Shown: positions 1-8,811 of the stretch, in pieces
Layout: every line of letters starts with the position of its first letter
How positions within the stretch are numbered: position 1 is the stretch's first letter
DNA from: Aquiluna borgnonia
Lineage (GTDB): Bacteria; Actinomycetota; Actinomycetes; Actinomycetales; Microbacteriaceae
Assembly (NCBI RefSeq): GCF_013283855.1
Contig: NZ_CP054056.1
Location: forward strand, 1,054,001-1,118,000
Direction: 5' to 3'
DNA: 64,000 nucleotides
Notes under the pieces: model-generated
What the model was told of the DNA's origin: nothing
What the model saw: only the letters and a program-made list of their open reading frames with translations
The model's database searches: none
Translations under genes and position numbers: made by a program

Positions 1-1318
1 TAGCGACCTCGCTCTTGAGCAGCAGATCGTAAGTGCCCTCGAACTCCGTCTTCCCGTCCGGCAGGTAGTGCATTCCAGCCACCTTGTAGTTCAGGAAGCC
101 ATCTTTGAATTGGGGGGGTGCCATTCCCTCAAAAGTCGTGGCGTTGGTGAAAACCATTCCCGCCACTCCATAGTCCTGGTAGCAGGGGTTGCCTAAATCA
201 GAACCAATGGCTGCCACTCGCCAAAATGTATTTTGGCCGCTCGCGGCGTCACCCGTGTGTTCACGAAGCACGTCAAGACTCTTGAGGGCCGGCTCGTAGT
301 AGGGCTTGGTCATGTGAAATTGGGTGCCCTCCCTGGTGAAACCGAGCTTCTCGCGTAGCCCTGAGGCGTTGTCGAAAACCACGGCAACCTGCGGGACGGA
401 GATTGGGTTCGCATCCAGCTCCAGCACTGTTGCAGAACCATCCTTGGTGACGTTGAGGGCAGGGTCTGAGACTCGACCGTTGAAAAACTTTCCGATGGGG
501 GGTTTACTTCTGATGGTCAAACCGATGCGAAGTCCCTCAGGGTGGTCGATTTTGACACCGCAACCCTGTTTGTCTTCCCACACGCAGGGCCTAAAGGGCC
601 GATACCAATTACCAACGCCCGGCGAGGTTGAGAGGGGCGTAAAGCCTAGAGGCGGCACTCTCCTCCCAGGATCGCCTTCCACGTAAGGCTCCACCTGCAT
701 GGCAAATTCGTAGGCCAGGTAGTTCTTGCCCCTGCTTGGTGCTTGAGAGCTTGGCCGGTCCACCTCGAGATTTCTAAATTCCGCAGAACCAAAAACTGCG
801 ACCTTGAGCCCCTCAAATCCCGACCCGGGGCCGGCTTCCCAAAGTGACGTCGTGCCACCCTCAGGAACTCCGTGAGATTCAACAGCCGGCGTAGTGTTCC
901 CCTCAACTGAACGAATTAATTTGGCTGAAACCTTTTGTTCTCCGACCCGGTAGAGACGAACGTCCGAAATGCACCAGTCGCTGGCGTCCGTCTCGCAGAC
1001 TGGCATAGCCAGGCTAAAGCGCAGGACCTCGAAACCATTGGGCTGCTCAGAGCGCGGCGTGGAGGCATCAAGCAAAGATTCAAAGCAAGGATCTACCCCG
1101 AGGGCACGGCAATCCGCGGAGTGCGTCCCATACTCAGTCTTGGTCTCGAGATTCACAACCGATGGTGAGCCAAAGTTGTAGTCCTCCCGGATTTCAAAGA
1201 CGGTCTTAGCCTGCTGGTAGACGTTGCCTGGCTCAAAAACCCAAGGTTCGGCCGAGGCACTCTGCCCCATAACTAAAAGTGATAGTCCTGCCGACAAGGC
1301 CCAGGTTGATTTTTTCAT
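1..1318 (-). CDS. Secreted protein of unknown function, 3' end cut by window edge
   Basis: An uninterrupted minus-strand frame runs from ATG at 1318 to base 1 with no stop, giving at least 439 residues. The N-terminus (MKKSTWALSAGLSLLVMGQS, then ASA before EPW) is a clear signal peptide, so the product is exported. The mature part has many Cys, Trp and Tyr residues, no membrane segment and no motif I recognise; it looks like a beta-rich extracytoplasmic protein. A G-rich Shine-Dalgarno sequence (GGGGG) sits just upstream of the ATG. It is divergent from the LuxR-type regulator starting near 1436, which may control it. Secretion is well supported; function is unknown. Confidence 0.75.
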   Translation of the reverse strand, partial: MKKSTWALSAGLSLLVMGQSASAEPWVFEPGNVYQQAKTVFEIREDYNFGSPSVVNLETKTEYGTHSADCRALGVDPCFESLLDASTPRSEQPNGFEVLRFSLAMPVCETDASDWCISDVRLYRVGEQKVSAKLIRSVEGNTTPAVESHGVPEGGTTSLWEAGPGSGFEGLKVAVFGSAEFRNLEVDRPSSQAPSRGKNYLAYEFAMQVEPYVEGDPGRRVPPLGFTPLSTSPGVGNWYRPFRPCVWEDKQGCGVKIDHPEGLRIGLTIRSKPPIGKFFNGRVSDPALNVTKDGSATVLELDANPISVPQVAVVFDNASGLREKLGFTREGTQFHMTKPYYEPALKSLDVLREHTGDAASGQNTFWRVAAIGSDLGNPCYQDYGVAGMVFTNATTFEGMAPPQFKDGFLNYKVAGMHYLPDGKTEFEGTYDLLLKSEVA

Positions 1319-1435
1319 TTGCCCCCAAGTGAAGTACTCGGACAAAGGTTAGCCAGTTGGTTAGTAAACGAGCTGAATCGACCTGAAGTTTTGACCGATA
1401 ATTGACCTATTAGTTTGTGCACGAAGGGGCGGCTT

Positions 1436-2197
1436 TTGTCGGAAAAAACAACGGTCTCCGACCTGATGGTTAAAGGCGCCTTTCGTTCCCTAATCGAGTC
1501 TGAAACGGCCGATGAATTTTGCCGAGCGATGGCCCTCAATGTTTTTCAACCGCTGGGGGTTTTGGCCACCTATCTGGCACGCCTGGACTCGGATAATCGA
1601 ATTTCCATGCTTGGTTCATTCGGTTACTCTCAGCAGCGAGTGACAAATACGGGTAGGCCGTCAATTTGGGAGCCCATGGCCATTACCGACACCATCCGAA
1701 GCGGCAAGGTGACAATTTTTGAATCCTGGGATCTCTATGTCGATCGCTATCCGGACAAGGCCCACCTTGCTTCACCCGGCGAGGCATTCCTGTGTCTTCC
1801 TCTTCGCTTCAGAGGCTCAGTAGCGGGAGGGTTTGGAGTCACATTTGACCGGGCTCTGACCGGTGTCAATCTTGATTTGGGTCTGTGGGAGACCCTCGCT
1901 CTGGCGGGGGAAGTATTTTTTGCCTATCGGTGGTCTCAAGAGATGGAGCGCAACCCTATCCCGCTAAGCGATTATGGTGAGGATGTGAAGTTTGCGTTCG
2001 GGAGTTTATCGACCAGAGAAAAAGACGTGCTGGCCTTTGTCGCGCAAGGCATGACAAATGCCCAGATTGCAAGGAAACTCAGTTACTCCGAAAGCACAAT
2101 CAAGCAGGACACCATACACATCTTTAAGCTACTGGGAGTCTCCAGCCGGGATGAGGCTGCCAAAGCCTGGGAGTTTCTCAGGCGGTCGCAAAACTAG
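1436..2197 (+). CDS. LuxR-family transcriptional regulator with GAF-like sensor half
   Basis: The last 60 or so residues form a typical LuxR/GerE helix-turn-helix (LSTREKDVLAFVAQGMTNAQ, then ARKLSYSESTIKQD). The first 180 residues have no receiver Asp pattern and look GAF-like, so the signal is probably a small molecule or a partner protein. The frame opens at TTG 1415, but TTG at 1436 has a good Shine-Dalgarno (AAGGGGCGG) a few bases ahead and is preferred (254 residues). It is divergent from the secreted protein gene at 1318, a likely target. Its stop is 3 bp from that of the convergent serine deaminase gene, with no terminator between them. Confidence 0.8.
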   Translation: MSEKTTVSDLMVKGAFRSLIESETADEFCRAMALNVFQPLGVLATYLARLDSDNRISMLGSFGYSQQRVTNTGRPSIWEPMAITDTIRSGKVTIFESWDLYVDRYPDKAHLASPGEAFLCLPLRFRGSVAGGFGVTFDRALTGVNLDLGLWETLALAGEVFFAYRWSQEMERNPIPLSDYGEDVKFAFGSLSTREKDVLAFVAQGMTNAQIARKLSYSESTIKQDTIHIFKLLGVSSRDEAAKAWEFLRRSQN

Positions 2198-2200
2198 CGG

Positions 2201-3550
2201 CTAGCACTCCACCACATTAACCGCGAGGCCACCCATCGAGGTCTCCTTGTATTTTGAAGACATGTCCAAACCGGTTTGACGCATGGTTTCGATCACGGTG
2301 TCGAGTGAAATCTTGTGAGTGCCATCACCGAGCATGGCAAGGCGCATAGCTGCGACAGCAGTGCCGGCAGCAATCGCATTACGCTCGATGCAGGGTAGCT
2401 GGACAAAGCCTCCAACGGGATCGCAGGTCAAGCCAAGGTTGTGCTCCATGGCAATCTCTGCGGCGTTTTCGACCTGCCGGAGCGAACCACCCATGACCGC
2501 CGTCAAACCAGCCGCAGCCATTGAGCAAGCAGATCCAACCTCACCCTGGCAGCCGGCCTCCGCTCCCGAAATAGAGGCATTTCGCTTATAAAGCGAACCG
2601 ATGGCGGCTGCCGTCAAGAGATAGTCAAACGACAATTTGTAATCCGAAGCGCCCCGGAATCGTTTGGCGAAATACCCGACAGCTGGAATGATGCCGGCTG
2701 CTCCGTTAGTTGGAGCAGTCACCACTCGATTCCCTGCGGCGTTCTCCTCGTTCACTGCAATCGCAAAGGCCTGCAACCACTCGGCCGTGAGATCTCCAGG
2801 GACGTTTTCATCCTTTGACATCTGCTCCAGCTTGGCAGCCATCTCCTTTGCCCGCCTTGGAACTTTGAGATACCCGGGCAATGTGCCGCTGGCTGCAAGG
2901 CCAGATTCGATGCAGGCATCCATGGCCTGCCAGATGGCTGTAAGTCTGGCGTCTACCTCTGCTTTTGGCCTGAGGGCCAGTTCGTTTTGGTAGGCAAGCT
3001 CAGCGATGGTGAGGGAGTTTTGCTCCGCGAAATCTATAAGTTCTGCCGCAGTGTTGAATGAATAAGGAACGGCTTGGGTTTGAATCTCCTCCGAAGCGCC
3101 CAGCAGCTCAATGAATCCGCCTCCAACACTGAAATAGGTTTGCTCTAGTAATAGCTGGCCGCCTGAGGTTGCCCTAAAAGTCATGCCGTTCGAGTGCTTC
3201 GCTAGACGCTCTCGCGAGAGCATCTGCAGAGAATTTTCACCAAACGGAACAGCCTTGCCGAGGACCGTGAGCTGCTGGTCCCGCATCGCCTGATCAAAGC
3301 TTCCGTGCACCTGATTCGGATCGCAGCCCTCCGGAGTCATGCCGGCAAGCCCGGCAACGATAGCGTCTTTGGTCCCGTGACCAGCACCGGTGGCAGCGAG
3401 CGAACCGTAAAGAACGATCTCCACCTGGTCGAACCCGAGAGTTGAGATTCGCTGCGCAAAATCAAGGGCTGCCCGCATGGGGCCGACGGTGTGGGAAGAG
3501 GATGGGCCAATCCCAATGGTGAATAGATCCAAGGCCCCGATGTAGCGCAT
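2201..3550 (-). CDS. sdaA: L-serine ammonia-lyase (L-serine dehydratase), single-chain [4Fe-4S] type
   Basis: Converts L-serine to pyruvate and ammonia in the cytoplasm. The N-terminal domain begins with the family's IGPSSSHTVGPMRAA segment, followed by the catalytic alpha domain. Cys334, Cys376 and Cys387 show the same 42 and 11 residue spacing as the cluster ligands of the structurally known Legionella enzyme. The final residue is Cys449, 62 after Cys387, matching that enzyme's tail-in-mouth cysteine, which caps the cluster until serine displaces it. Length (449) is normal. It lies downstream of the permease on the same strand, separated by a terminator. Context suggests it removes serine formed from glycine by the neighbouring amine pathway (inference). 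Confidence 0.95.
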   Translation of the reverse strand: MRYIGALDLFTIGIGPSSSHTVGPMRAALDFAQRISTLGFDQVEIVLYGSLAATGAGHGTKDAIVAGLAGMTPEGCDPNQVHGSFDQAMRDQQLTVLGKAVPFGENSLQMLSRERLAKHSNGMTFRATSGGQLLLEQTYFSVGGGFIELLGASEEIQTQAVPYSFNTAAELIDFAEQNSLTIAELAYQNELALRPKAEVDARLTAIWQAMDACIESGLAASGTLPGYLKVPRRAKEMAAKLEQMSKDENVPGDLTAEWLQAFAIAVNEENAAGNRVVTAPTNGAAGIIPAVGYFAKRFRGASDYKLSFDYLLTAAAIGSLYKRNASISGAEAGCQGEVGSACSMAAAGLTAVMGGSLRQVENAAEIAMEHNLGLTCDPVGGFVQLPCIERNAIAAGTAVAAMRLAMLGDGTHKISLDTVIETMRQTGLDMSSKYKETSMGGLAVNVVEC

Positions 3551-3570
3551 TTTTACCCTTTACCCCAAAA

Positions 3571-3599
3571 GCGGGCCGACAGATTGTCTGACGGCCCGC
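3571..3599 (-). terminator. Rho-independent terminator after the permease
   Basis: An 8-bp GC stem (GCGGGCCG / CGGCCCGC) with an extra inner CAGA/TCTG pairing is followed on the minus strand by TTTT. It lies 15 bp past the permease stop and 21 bp before the serine deaminase start, so it should separate or attenuate the two transcripts. Confidence 0.75.
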
Positions 3600-3614
3600 C
3601 CTTGATAGGAGTTT

Positions 3615-5093
3615 TTACTTCTTGGATGCCTCGACTGCGTACTCCTCTTCAGGAGCCAGCACGAGGTTGTGGCGTCCACGAACTGCGAAGGCGATAAGCA
3701 TGATCACGTAGATCACTGCGATACCCGCGATAGCAGTTTGGAACGCCGGGTTGATCAGGTAGCCCACGAAGGAGATACCGGCAATCACTGCTGCCAGCAC
3801 GGCTCCGGGGACACCCCATGGTGAGCGGTAAGGGCGCTCAATGTTTGGTAGCTTGCGACGCAAAATCAGGAAGCTGATGGCCTGCATCATGTAGGCCAGC
3901 ATGGCGCCCCAAACAGCGATGTTCAGCACGATGGCTCCGGCAACTGCACCGGCACCCTCAGCATCCACTGCGGTCAACACCTCGATGGCCAGAAGCGCGA
4001 GGAAGCCGATGATTCCACCGACCACCAAAGCGACAAATGGCACCTTCTGCTTGTTGGTAACAGAGAGAGCCTTGGGGTAGTAGCCAGCGCGAGACAGCGA
4101 GTACATGTTGCGGCCGTAGGCGAACATGATTCCCTGCAGCGAGGCAAGCAGGCCGATGAGTGCAATCAATCCGAGAATCGCAGCAGCCTCATCTCCAACC
4201 ATGGCACGGAAGCCATCCAGAAGCGGCTCTCCAGCGGTTCTAACCTGCTCGGCACCCAAGATTCCAGTGTTGAAGAACAGGATGAGCAGACCAAAGACGA
4301 TCAGAGTGGTGCGAGCCCACAGACCAGCCTTTGGAATGTCGCGGGCTGGGTTGTGAGATTCCTCAGCAGCCAGCGGCAGCTCCTCGATTCCTAGGAAGAA
4401 CCAAACGGCGAATGGAATCGCCCAAAGGATGCCCTCCCAACCAAATGGCAAGAACGCGGTTTGTCCCGCCTCAGGCACGATGTTGAATAGGTTGTCCCAT
4501 GAGAACAGCCCAGATGTTGCAGCCATGACCGAGAACACCAAAAGGATTCCCAGGGAAATGATTGAAACCACAATCGCAAACTGGAAGGCGATCTTCGCTC
4601 CCGATGCGTTTAGGGCAATGAACACCGCGTAGAGAATCAGCCACCAGGCCCAACCAGGGAGTGAGACCCCAAGCAGCTCAGAGGCGATTCCGTCTGCGTA
4701 ACTTGCAGAGAAGAAAACGATAACTGCGGTCGTTGCAACGTATTCAATGGTTTCTGCAAGACCGGTAATGAATCCACCCCATGGACCCATGGCCGAGCGA
4801 GCAAATGAATAGGCACCTCCGGTGTGAGGCATGGCGGCCGCCATCTCACCGATGGAGAACATCAGGCCGTAATACATCACCACCAGAATTGCAAAGGCGA
4901 TTAGCAGGCCCCCGAAACCTCCGACATCAAGTCCAAAGTTCCAGCCTGAAAAGTCTCCCGAGATAACCGCCGCAATGGCGAGACCCCAGAGACCAAAAAG
5001 GCCAGCTGCACGTTGCAACTGGCGTTTCTCGAAATACCCGTCTTCAGGTCGCTTATAGGTAACGCCTGAGACTTTGACATGCTCCGAAGACAT
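3615..5093 (-). CDS. APC-superfamily amino acid/amine permease, ethanolamine-permease-like
   Basis: A 492-residue integral membrane protein with about 12 hydrophobic segments. The N-terminus (YFEKRQLQRAAGLFGLWGLA, then AAVISGDFSGWNFGL) and the IEELPLAAEESHNPARDIPK segment resemble ethanolamine permeases of the APC family. It would import ethanolamine or a related small amine. It is divergent from the gamma-glutamyl-amine ligase operon (from 5368), sharing a control region with several palindromes. Substrate is inferred from family resemblance and neighbours; a broader amino acid permease is the alternative. Confidence 0.85.
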   Translation of the reverse strand: MSSEHVKVSGVTYKRPEDGYFEKRQLQRAAGLFGLWGLAIAAVISGDFSGWNFGLDVGGFGGLLIAFAILVVMYYGLMFSIGEMAAAMPHTGGAYSFARSAMGPWGGFITGLAETIEYVATTAVIVFFSASYADGIASELLGVSLPGWAWWLILYAVFIALNASGAKIAFQFAIVVSIISLGILLVFSVMAATSGLFSWDNLFNIVPEAGQTAFLPFGWEGILWAIPFAVWFFLGIEELPLAAEESHNPARDIPKAGLWARTTLIVFGLLILFFNTGILGAEQVRTAGEPLLDGFRAMVGDEAAAILGLIALIGLLASLQGIMFAYGRNMYSLSRAGYYPKALSVTNKQKVPFVALVVGGIIGFLALLAIEVLTAVDAEGAGAVAGAIVLNIAVWGAMLAYMMQAISFLILRRKLPNIERPYRSPWGVPGAVLAAVIAGISFVGYLINPAFQTAIAGIAVIYVIMLIAFAVRGRHNLVLAPEEEYAVEASKK

Positions 5094-5098
5094 TTAGT

Positions 5099-5367
5099 TC
5101 CTATCTGCCGCTCCAGAGAGGTCCCCGGCTAGCCGGGGCTTCCCATGCACGACGTTGTGAATGGTTATAACAATTTGAACTTTAGACCTGTAAAGGTCGC
5201 TTGTGTCAACCATTCGGGCAATTGGAGCGAATTTTTATAAAACGAAATCGGAACGTTACATTTCCCCTAAACCACCCCAGTTGGGCAAAGCTAGGCTGAA
5301 CAAAACCCACCCAGGGACTAGAGTAAGTTCTAAAGGTAGGAAAATCGACCTCAAAGAAGAGGATGGA
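5099..5367. promoter_or_regulatory. Divergent control region of permease and amine-ligase operon
   Basis: This 269-bp gap holds no convincing gene. It has a perfect 16-bp palindrome at 5123-5138 (CCCCGGCTAGCCGGGG), an 8-bp GTTATAAC palindrome near 5164-5171, and GACCT-GTAA-AGGTC at 5185-5198. The FadR-type regulator at 9600 is the obvious candidate ligand for one or more of these. A frame on the plus strand runs through from TTG 5203, but the ribosome binding site (GAAGAGG) and family alignment place the ligase start at ATG 5368, so this stretch is treated as untranslated. Confidence 0.5.
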
Positions 5368-6732
5368 ATGGCAACCAAAGGCTTTATTTCTTTCGACCAG
5401 CTCAAGGCCCTTCAGGCCACTGGTGAAATCGACACCGTGATTATGGCTTTCACAGACATGCAGGGTCGACTTATTGGAAAGCGAGTGGCCGCCCGCCACT
5501 TCATCGAAAACATCGCCGGTCACGGAGCCGAGTGCTGCAACTATCTGCTCGCCGTTGACATTGAGAACAACACGGTCCAGGGCTACGAGATCTCTTCATG
5601 GGACACCGGGTATGCCGACATGGCCATGATTCCGGACATGGCCACCCTGCGAATGGCTCCCTGGTTACCGGGCAGCGTTATCGTGACCACCGACCTTCAC
5701 ACCACGAGCCACGAACTCATTGCTCAATCGCCCAGGTCAATCCTGCTGGAGCAGGTGAAGCGCCTGGAGAAGCTGGGCATGAAAGCCTTTGTCGGGACTG
5801 AGCTGGAATTCATTGTTTTTGATGACACCTTCCGCGAAGCCTGGGCGAAGGGTTACCGGGATCTCAAGCCCGCCACCGATTACAACGTTGACTATGACCT
5901 GCTCGCCTCTACCCGGCTGGAGCCGATGCTCCGAGACATTCGCAATTCCATGGACGATGCAGGAATGTACTGCGAGGGCGTCAAGGGTGAGTGCAATTTA
6001 GGTCAGCAGGAGATCGCGTTTCTGTATGACGAGGTAGTCCGCACCTGTGACAACCACAGTGTTTATAAGGCCGGCGCCAAGATGATCGCCGAGAAGCACG
6101 GCAAGTCACTGACCTTCATGGCCAAGTACAACGAGCGCGAGGGAAACTCCTGCCACATCCACATGTCGTTCCGGTCACTGGATGGCGGTGCCGTCTTCGC
6201 AGATAAGTCTGACCCGAGGGGCATGTCCAAGACCTTCAAGAGTTTCCTCGCGGGTCAAATCAAATTAATGCGCGAATTCTCGCTGTTCTACGCACCTCAG
6301 ATCAACTCCTACAAGCGCTATGTTGAGGGCAGCTTTGCGCCAACTGCTATTGCCTGGGGTTTGGACAACCGTACCCTCGCACTTCGCGTAGTTGGACAGG
6401 GCCACGGACTTCGGGTGGAAAACCGAGTTCCCGGAGGAGACGTAAACCAATACCTTGCAACTGCAGCCATGATCGCGGCCGGTATCTACGGAATCGAAAA
6501 CAACTTAGAGCTGGAGGATATGACGGTAGGTAACGGCTACGCCTCGGACAAACCACACATCCCGTCCACGATGCGCGAGGCAACCGAGCTGTTTGCCAAC
6601 TCAAAGATTGCCCGCGAAGTCTTTGGGGATGCAGTCGTAAACCACTACGTGCACTACGCAAGGACCGAGATTCGCGACTTTGAATCTGCCGTCACCGAGT
6701 GGGAGAGGTTAAGAGGTTTCGAACGTGTCTAA
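5368..6732 (+). CDS. Glutamine-synthetase-like gamma-glutamyl-amine (putrescine/ethanolamine) ligase
   Basis: A 454-residue member of the glutamine synthetase fold, closer to the PuuA/GlnA3/GlnA4 branch than to housekeeping GlnA. It would couple ATP hydrolysis to joining glutamate to an amine. The beta-grasp N-domain contains TDMQGRLIGKR; the catalytic domain has the metal and glutamate motifs (KGECNLGQQEIAF, NSCHIHMSF, NRVPGGDVNQYLA). ATG 5368 is chosen over upstream TTG 5203 because GAAGAGG lies 5 bases ahead and homologues begin here. It heads an operon with hydrolase, aldehyde dehydrogenase, SDR and regulator, the set needed to make, oxidise and cleave a glutamylated amine. Ethanolamine is favoured because of the permease; putrescine is possible. 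Confidence 0.88.
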   Translation: MATKGFISFDQLKALQATGEIDTVIMAFTDMQGRLIGKRVAARHFIENIAGHGAECCNYLLAVDIENNTVQGYEISSWDTGYADMAMIPDMATLRMAPWLPGSVIVTTDLHTTSHELIAQSPRSILLEQVKRLEKLGMKAFVGTELEFIVFDDTFREAWAKGYRDLKPATDYNVDYDLLASTRLEPMLRDIRNSMDDAGMYCEGVKGECNLGQQEIAFLYDEVVRTCDNHSVYKAGAKMIAEKHGKSLTFMAKYNEREGNSCHIHMSFRSLDGGAVFADKSDPRGMSKTFKSFLAGQIKLMREFSLFYAPQINSYKRYVEGSFAPTAIAWGLDNRTLALRVVGQGHGLRVENRVPGGDVNQYLATAAMIAAGIYGIENNLELEDMTVGNGYASDKPHIPSTMREATELFANSKIAREVFGDAVVNHYVHYARTEIRDFESAVTEWERLRGFERV

Positions 6733-7450
6733 ACCGAGAATTGGTCTAACCACCTACCGCCAACGCGGACAGACCGGGGTTTGGGACACTGAAATGGCGA
6801 TGATTCCAGCCTTTTACATTGAAGGCGTAACCCGCGCTGGAGGCCTTGCAATTCTCATTCCACCTCAGCAGCTGGATGCCGAAGGAGCAAGAACCATTGT
6901 TTCCTCTCTCGATGGCTTAGTCATTTGCGGCGGTAGAGACGTCGAGTCCGCTCGCTACGGACAGACCCCTCATGAAAATGCAGAGGAACCAGACAGACTT
7001 CGCGATGCACTTGAAAACGAGATTTTGGACGCTGCCATTGAGGCAGAACTTCCATTCCTGGGCATCTGCCGCGGTGCCCAGATGCTGAACATCCACCGCG
7101 GTGGAAGCCTGATCCAACATCTTCCCGAAGTGGTGGGAGACAACCGCTACCAGAAAGGTGGCGGGGTGTTTTCGGACATGGACATTGAGGTTTTTGAGGG
7201 CAGCCTGTTGGGCAGCGTGGTCGGTTCTAAGGTGCCAGGCGCAGCCCTTTACCACCACCAGGCAATCGACGCGGTTGGTGAGGGGCTGAAGGTATCGGCC
7301 GTGAGCCCTGACGGGATTGTCGAGGCTATTGAGCTGGAGGACTACCCGTTTGGTTTGGCCGTTCAGTGGCACCCGGAGCAGACCCTGGAGAACCTGGACC
7401 TTTTCAAGTCTTTGGTTTCCGCAGCAACTTCATACAGAGGAGCAAAATGA
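6725..7450 (+). CDS. Gamma-glutamyl hydrolase of the PuuD type (class I GATase-like, peptidase C26)
   Basis: Hydrolyses the gamma-glutamyl amide formed upstream, releasing glutamate and the oxidised amine product. The class I glutamine amidotransferase triad is visible: nucleophile Cys115 in GICRGAQM, and His216 and Glu218 in VQWHPEQT. Length 241 fits PuuD-like enzymes. The GTG start at 6725 overlaps the ligase stop by 8 bp and the TGA overlaps the next ATG, so the three genes are translationally coupled. Confidence 0.88.
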   Translation: MSKPRIGLTTYRQRGQTGVWDTEMAMIPAFYIEGVTRAGGLAILIPPQQLDAEGARTIVSSLDGLVICGGRDVESARYGQTPHENAEEPDRLRDALENEILDAAIEAELPFLGICRGAQMLNIHRGGSLIQHLPEVVGDNRYQKGGGVFSDMDIEVFEGSLLGSVVGSKVPGAALYHHQAIDAVGEGLKVSAVSPDGIVEAIELEDYPFGLAVQWHPEQTLENLDLFKSLVSAATSYRGAK

Positions 7451-8802
7451 CCTTTCAGGTAATCAACCCAGCCACCGAGGAAGTAATTGCATCGGTTGAA
7501 CACACCTCACTCGAGCAGACCGATGAGGCGATTGCCAAGGCTCAACTGGCTCAGAAAAAGTGGGCCAAGCTAAACCCGGCTGACCGAGCCAGGGTCCTGC
7601 ACGATTTCGCATCCGAGGTGGAAAAACACATCGAGGAACTTGCCCTGCTCGAAGTGAGAAACTCTGGGCACCCAATTTCGCAGGCCCGCTGGGAGGCCAC
7701 CCACGTCAGGAATGTCCTGGAGTACTACTCCGCAGCCCCGGAGAGGCTGAGCGGCAAGCAAATTCCGGTGGCCGGGGGAATGAGCATTACCTTCAATGAC
7801 CCAATTGGAGTCATCGGAGTCATTACTCCCTGGAACTTTCCAATGACAATTGGCAGCTGGGGTTTTGCCCCAGCCCTAGCCGCTGGCAATGCCGTGGTGT
7901 TGAAGCCGGCCGAGTGGACGCCGCTGACCAGCATGCGACTGGCCGAGCTTGGACTTCAGGCGGGCCTTCCAGAGGGGCTGTTCCAGGTTCTTCCCGGAAG
8001 CGGCTCAGTGATTGGTTCAAGATTCGTCACTCACCCGGGCGTAGGAAAGGTGGTTTTCACCGGTTCAACCGAGGTCGGTAAAACAGTCATGCGCAACGCA
8101 AGCGACCAGATCAAGCGCGTGACACTTGAGCTCGGAGGTAAAAGTGCCAACATCGTCTTTGCCGACGCAGATGTTGACAAGGCCGCTGCCACAGCGCCCA
8201 GCTCCGTCTTTGAAAATGCCGGACAAGATTGCTGCGCGAGGTCAAGGATTTTGGTTCAGCGTTCGGTTTACGACCAGTTCATGCAAGGGCTGGAAAAGTC
8301 AGTGAAGGCCTTCAAAGTTGGCGACCCAATGGACGAGAGCACTGAGATGGGGCCACTGGTTGCCAAGAAGCATTTTGATTCGGTTTCCGCTTACCTAACT
8401 GATGCCCAGGTCGCCTTCCGCGGCTCGGCGCCAGAAGGAAAGGGCTACTTCTTTGCACCAACCGTACTGACCCCCGACACTGAAAATGATCGCTGCTTCA
8501 CCGAGGAGATCTTTGGGCCGGTTGTTTCGGTGATGCCATTTGAGGATGAGGCAGATGCGATTCGAATTGCAAATGACTCAATTTATGGCCTGAGTGGTTC
8601 TATTTGGACCAGGGATCTGGGCCGAGCAATTCGCGTCTCACGAGGTGTGGAGAGCGGAAACCTTTCCGTCAACTCACACTCATCTGTTCGCTACAACACT
8701 CCATTTGGTGGCTTCAAGCAATCGGGCTTGGGCAGGGAGTTGGGGCCAGATGCGCCACTGCACTTCACTGAAGAAAAAACCGTTTACTACTCGGCTGATT
8801 AG
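7447..8802 (+). CDS. NAD(P)-dependent aldehyde dehydrogenase
   Basis: A 451-residue ALDH-superfamily enzyme. Glu228 (LELGGK) and Cys262 in FENAGQDCCA are the general base and nucleophile; PWNFPM and the FTGSTEVG nucleotide loop are present. In this operon it should oxidise the gamma-glutamyl amino-aldehyde to the corresponding acid, as PuuC does for putrescine. The start is ATG 7447, overlapping the preceding TGA, with AGAGGAG 5 bases upstream; the frame opens further upstream at 7366 but that part has no family similarity. The two adjacent cysteines at 262-263 also occur in other ALDHs. Confidence 0.9.
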   Translation: MTFQVINPATEEVIASVEHTSLEQTDEAIAKAQLAQKKWAKLNPADRARVLHDFASEVEKHIEELALLEVRNSGHPISQARWEATHVRNVLEYYSAAPERLSGKQIPVAGGMSITFNDPIGVIGVITPWNFPMTIGSWGFAPALAAGNAVVLKPAEWTPLTSMRLAELGLQAGLPEGLFQVLPGSGSVIGSRFVTHPGVGKVVFTGSTEVGKTVMRNASDQIKRVTLELGGKSANIVFADADVDKAAATAPSSVFENAGQDCCARSRILVQRSVYDQFMQGLEKSVKAFKVGDPMDESTEMGPLVAKKHFDSVSAYLTDAQVAFRGSAPEGKGYFFAPTVLTPDTENDRCFTEEIFGPVVSVMPFEDEADAIRIANDSIYGLSGSIWTRDLGRAIRVSRGVESGNLSVNSHSSVRYNTPFGGFKQSGLGRELGPDAPLHFTEEKTVYYSAD

Positions 8803-8811
8803 GAGAAATAA

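Noticed and set aside
324-1181. Several short frames on both strands suggesting a broken gene
   Set aside because: One continuous minus-strand frame from 1318 to the window edge explains the region; no frameshift is needed.
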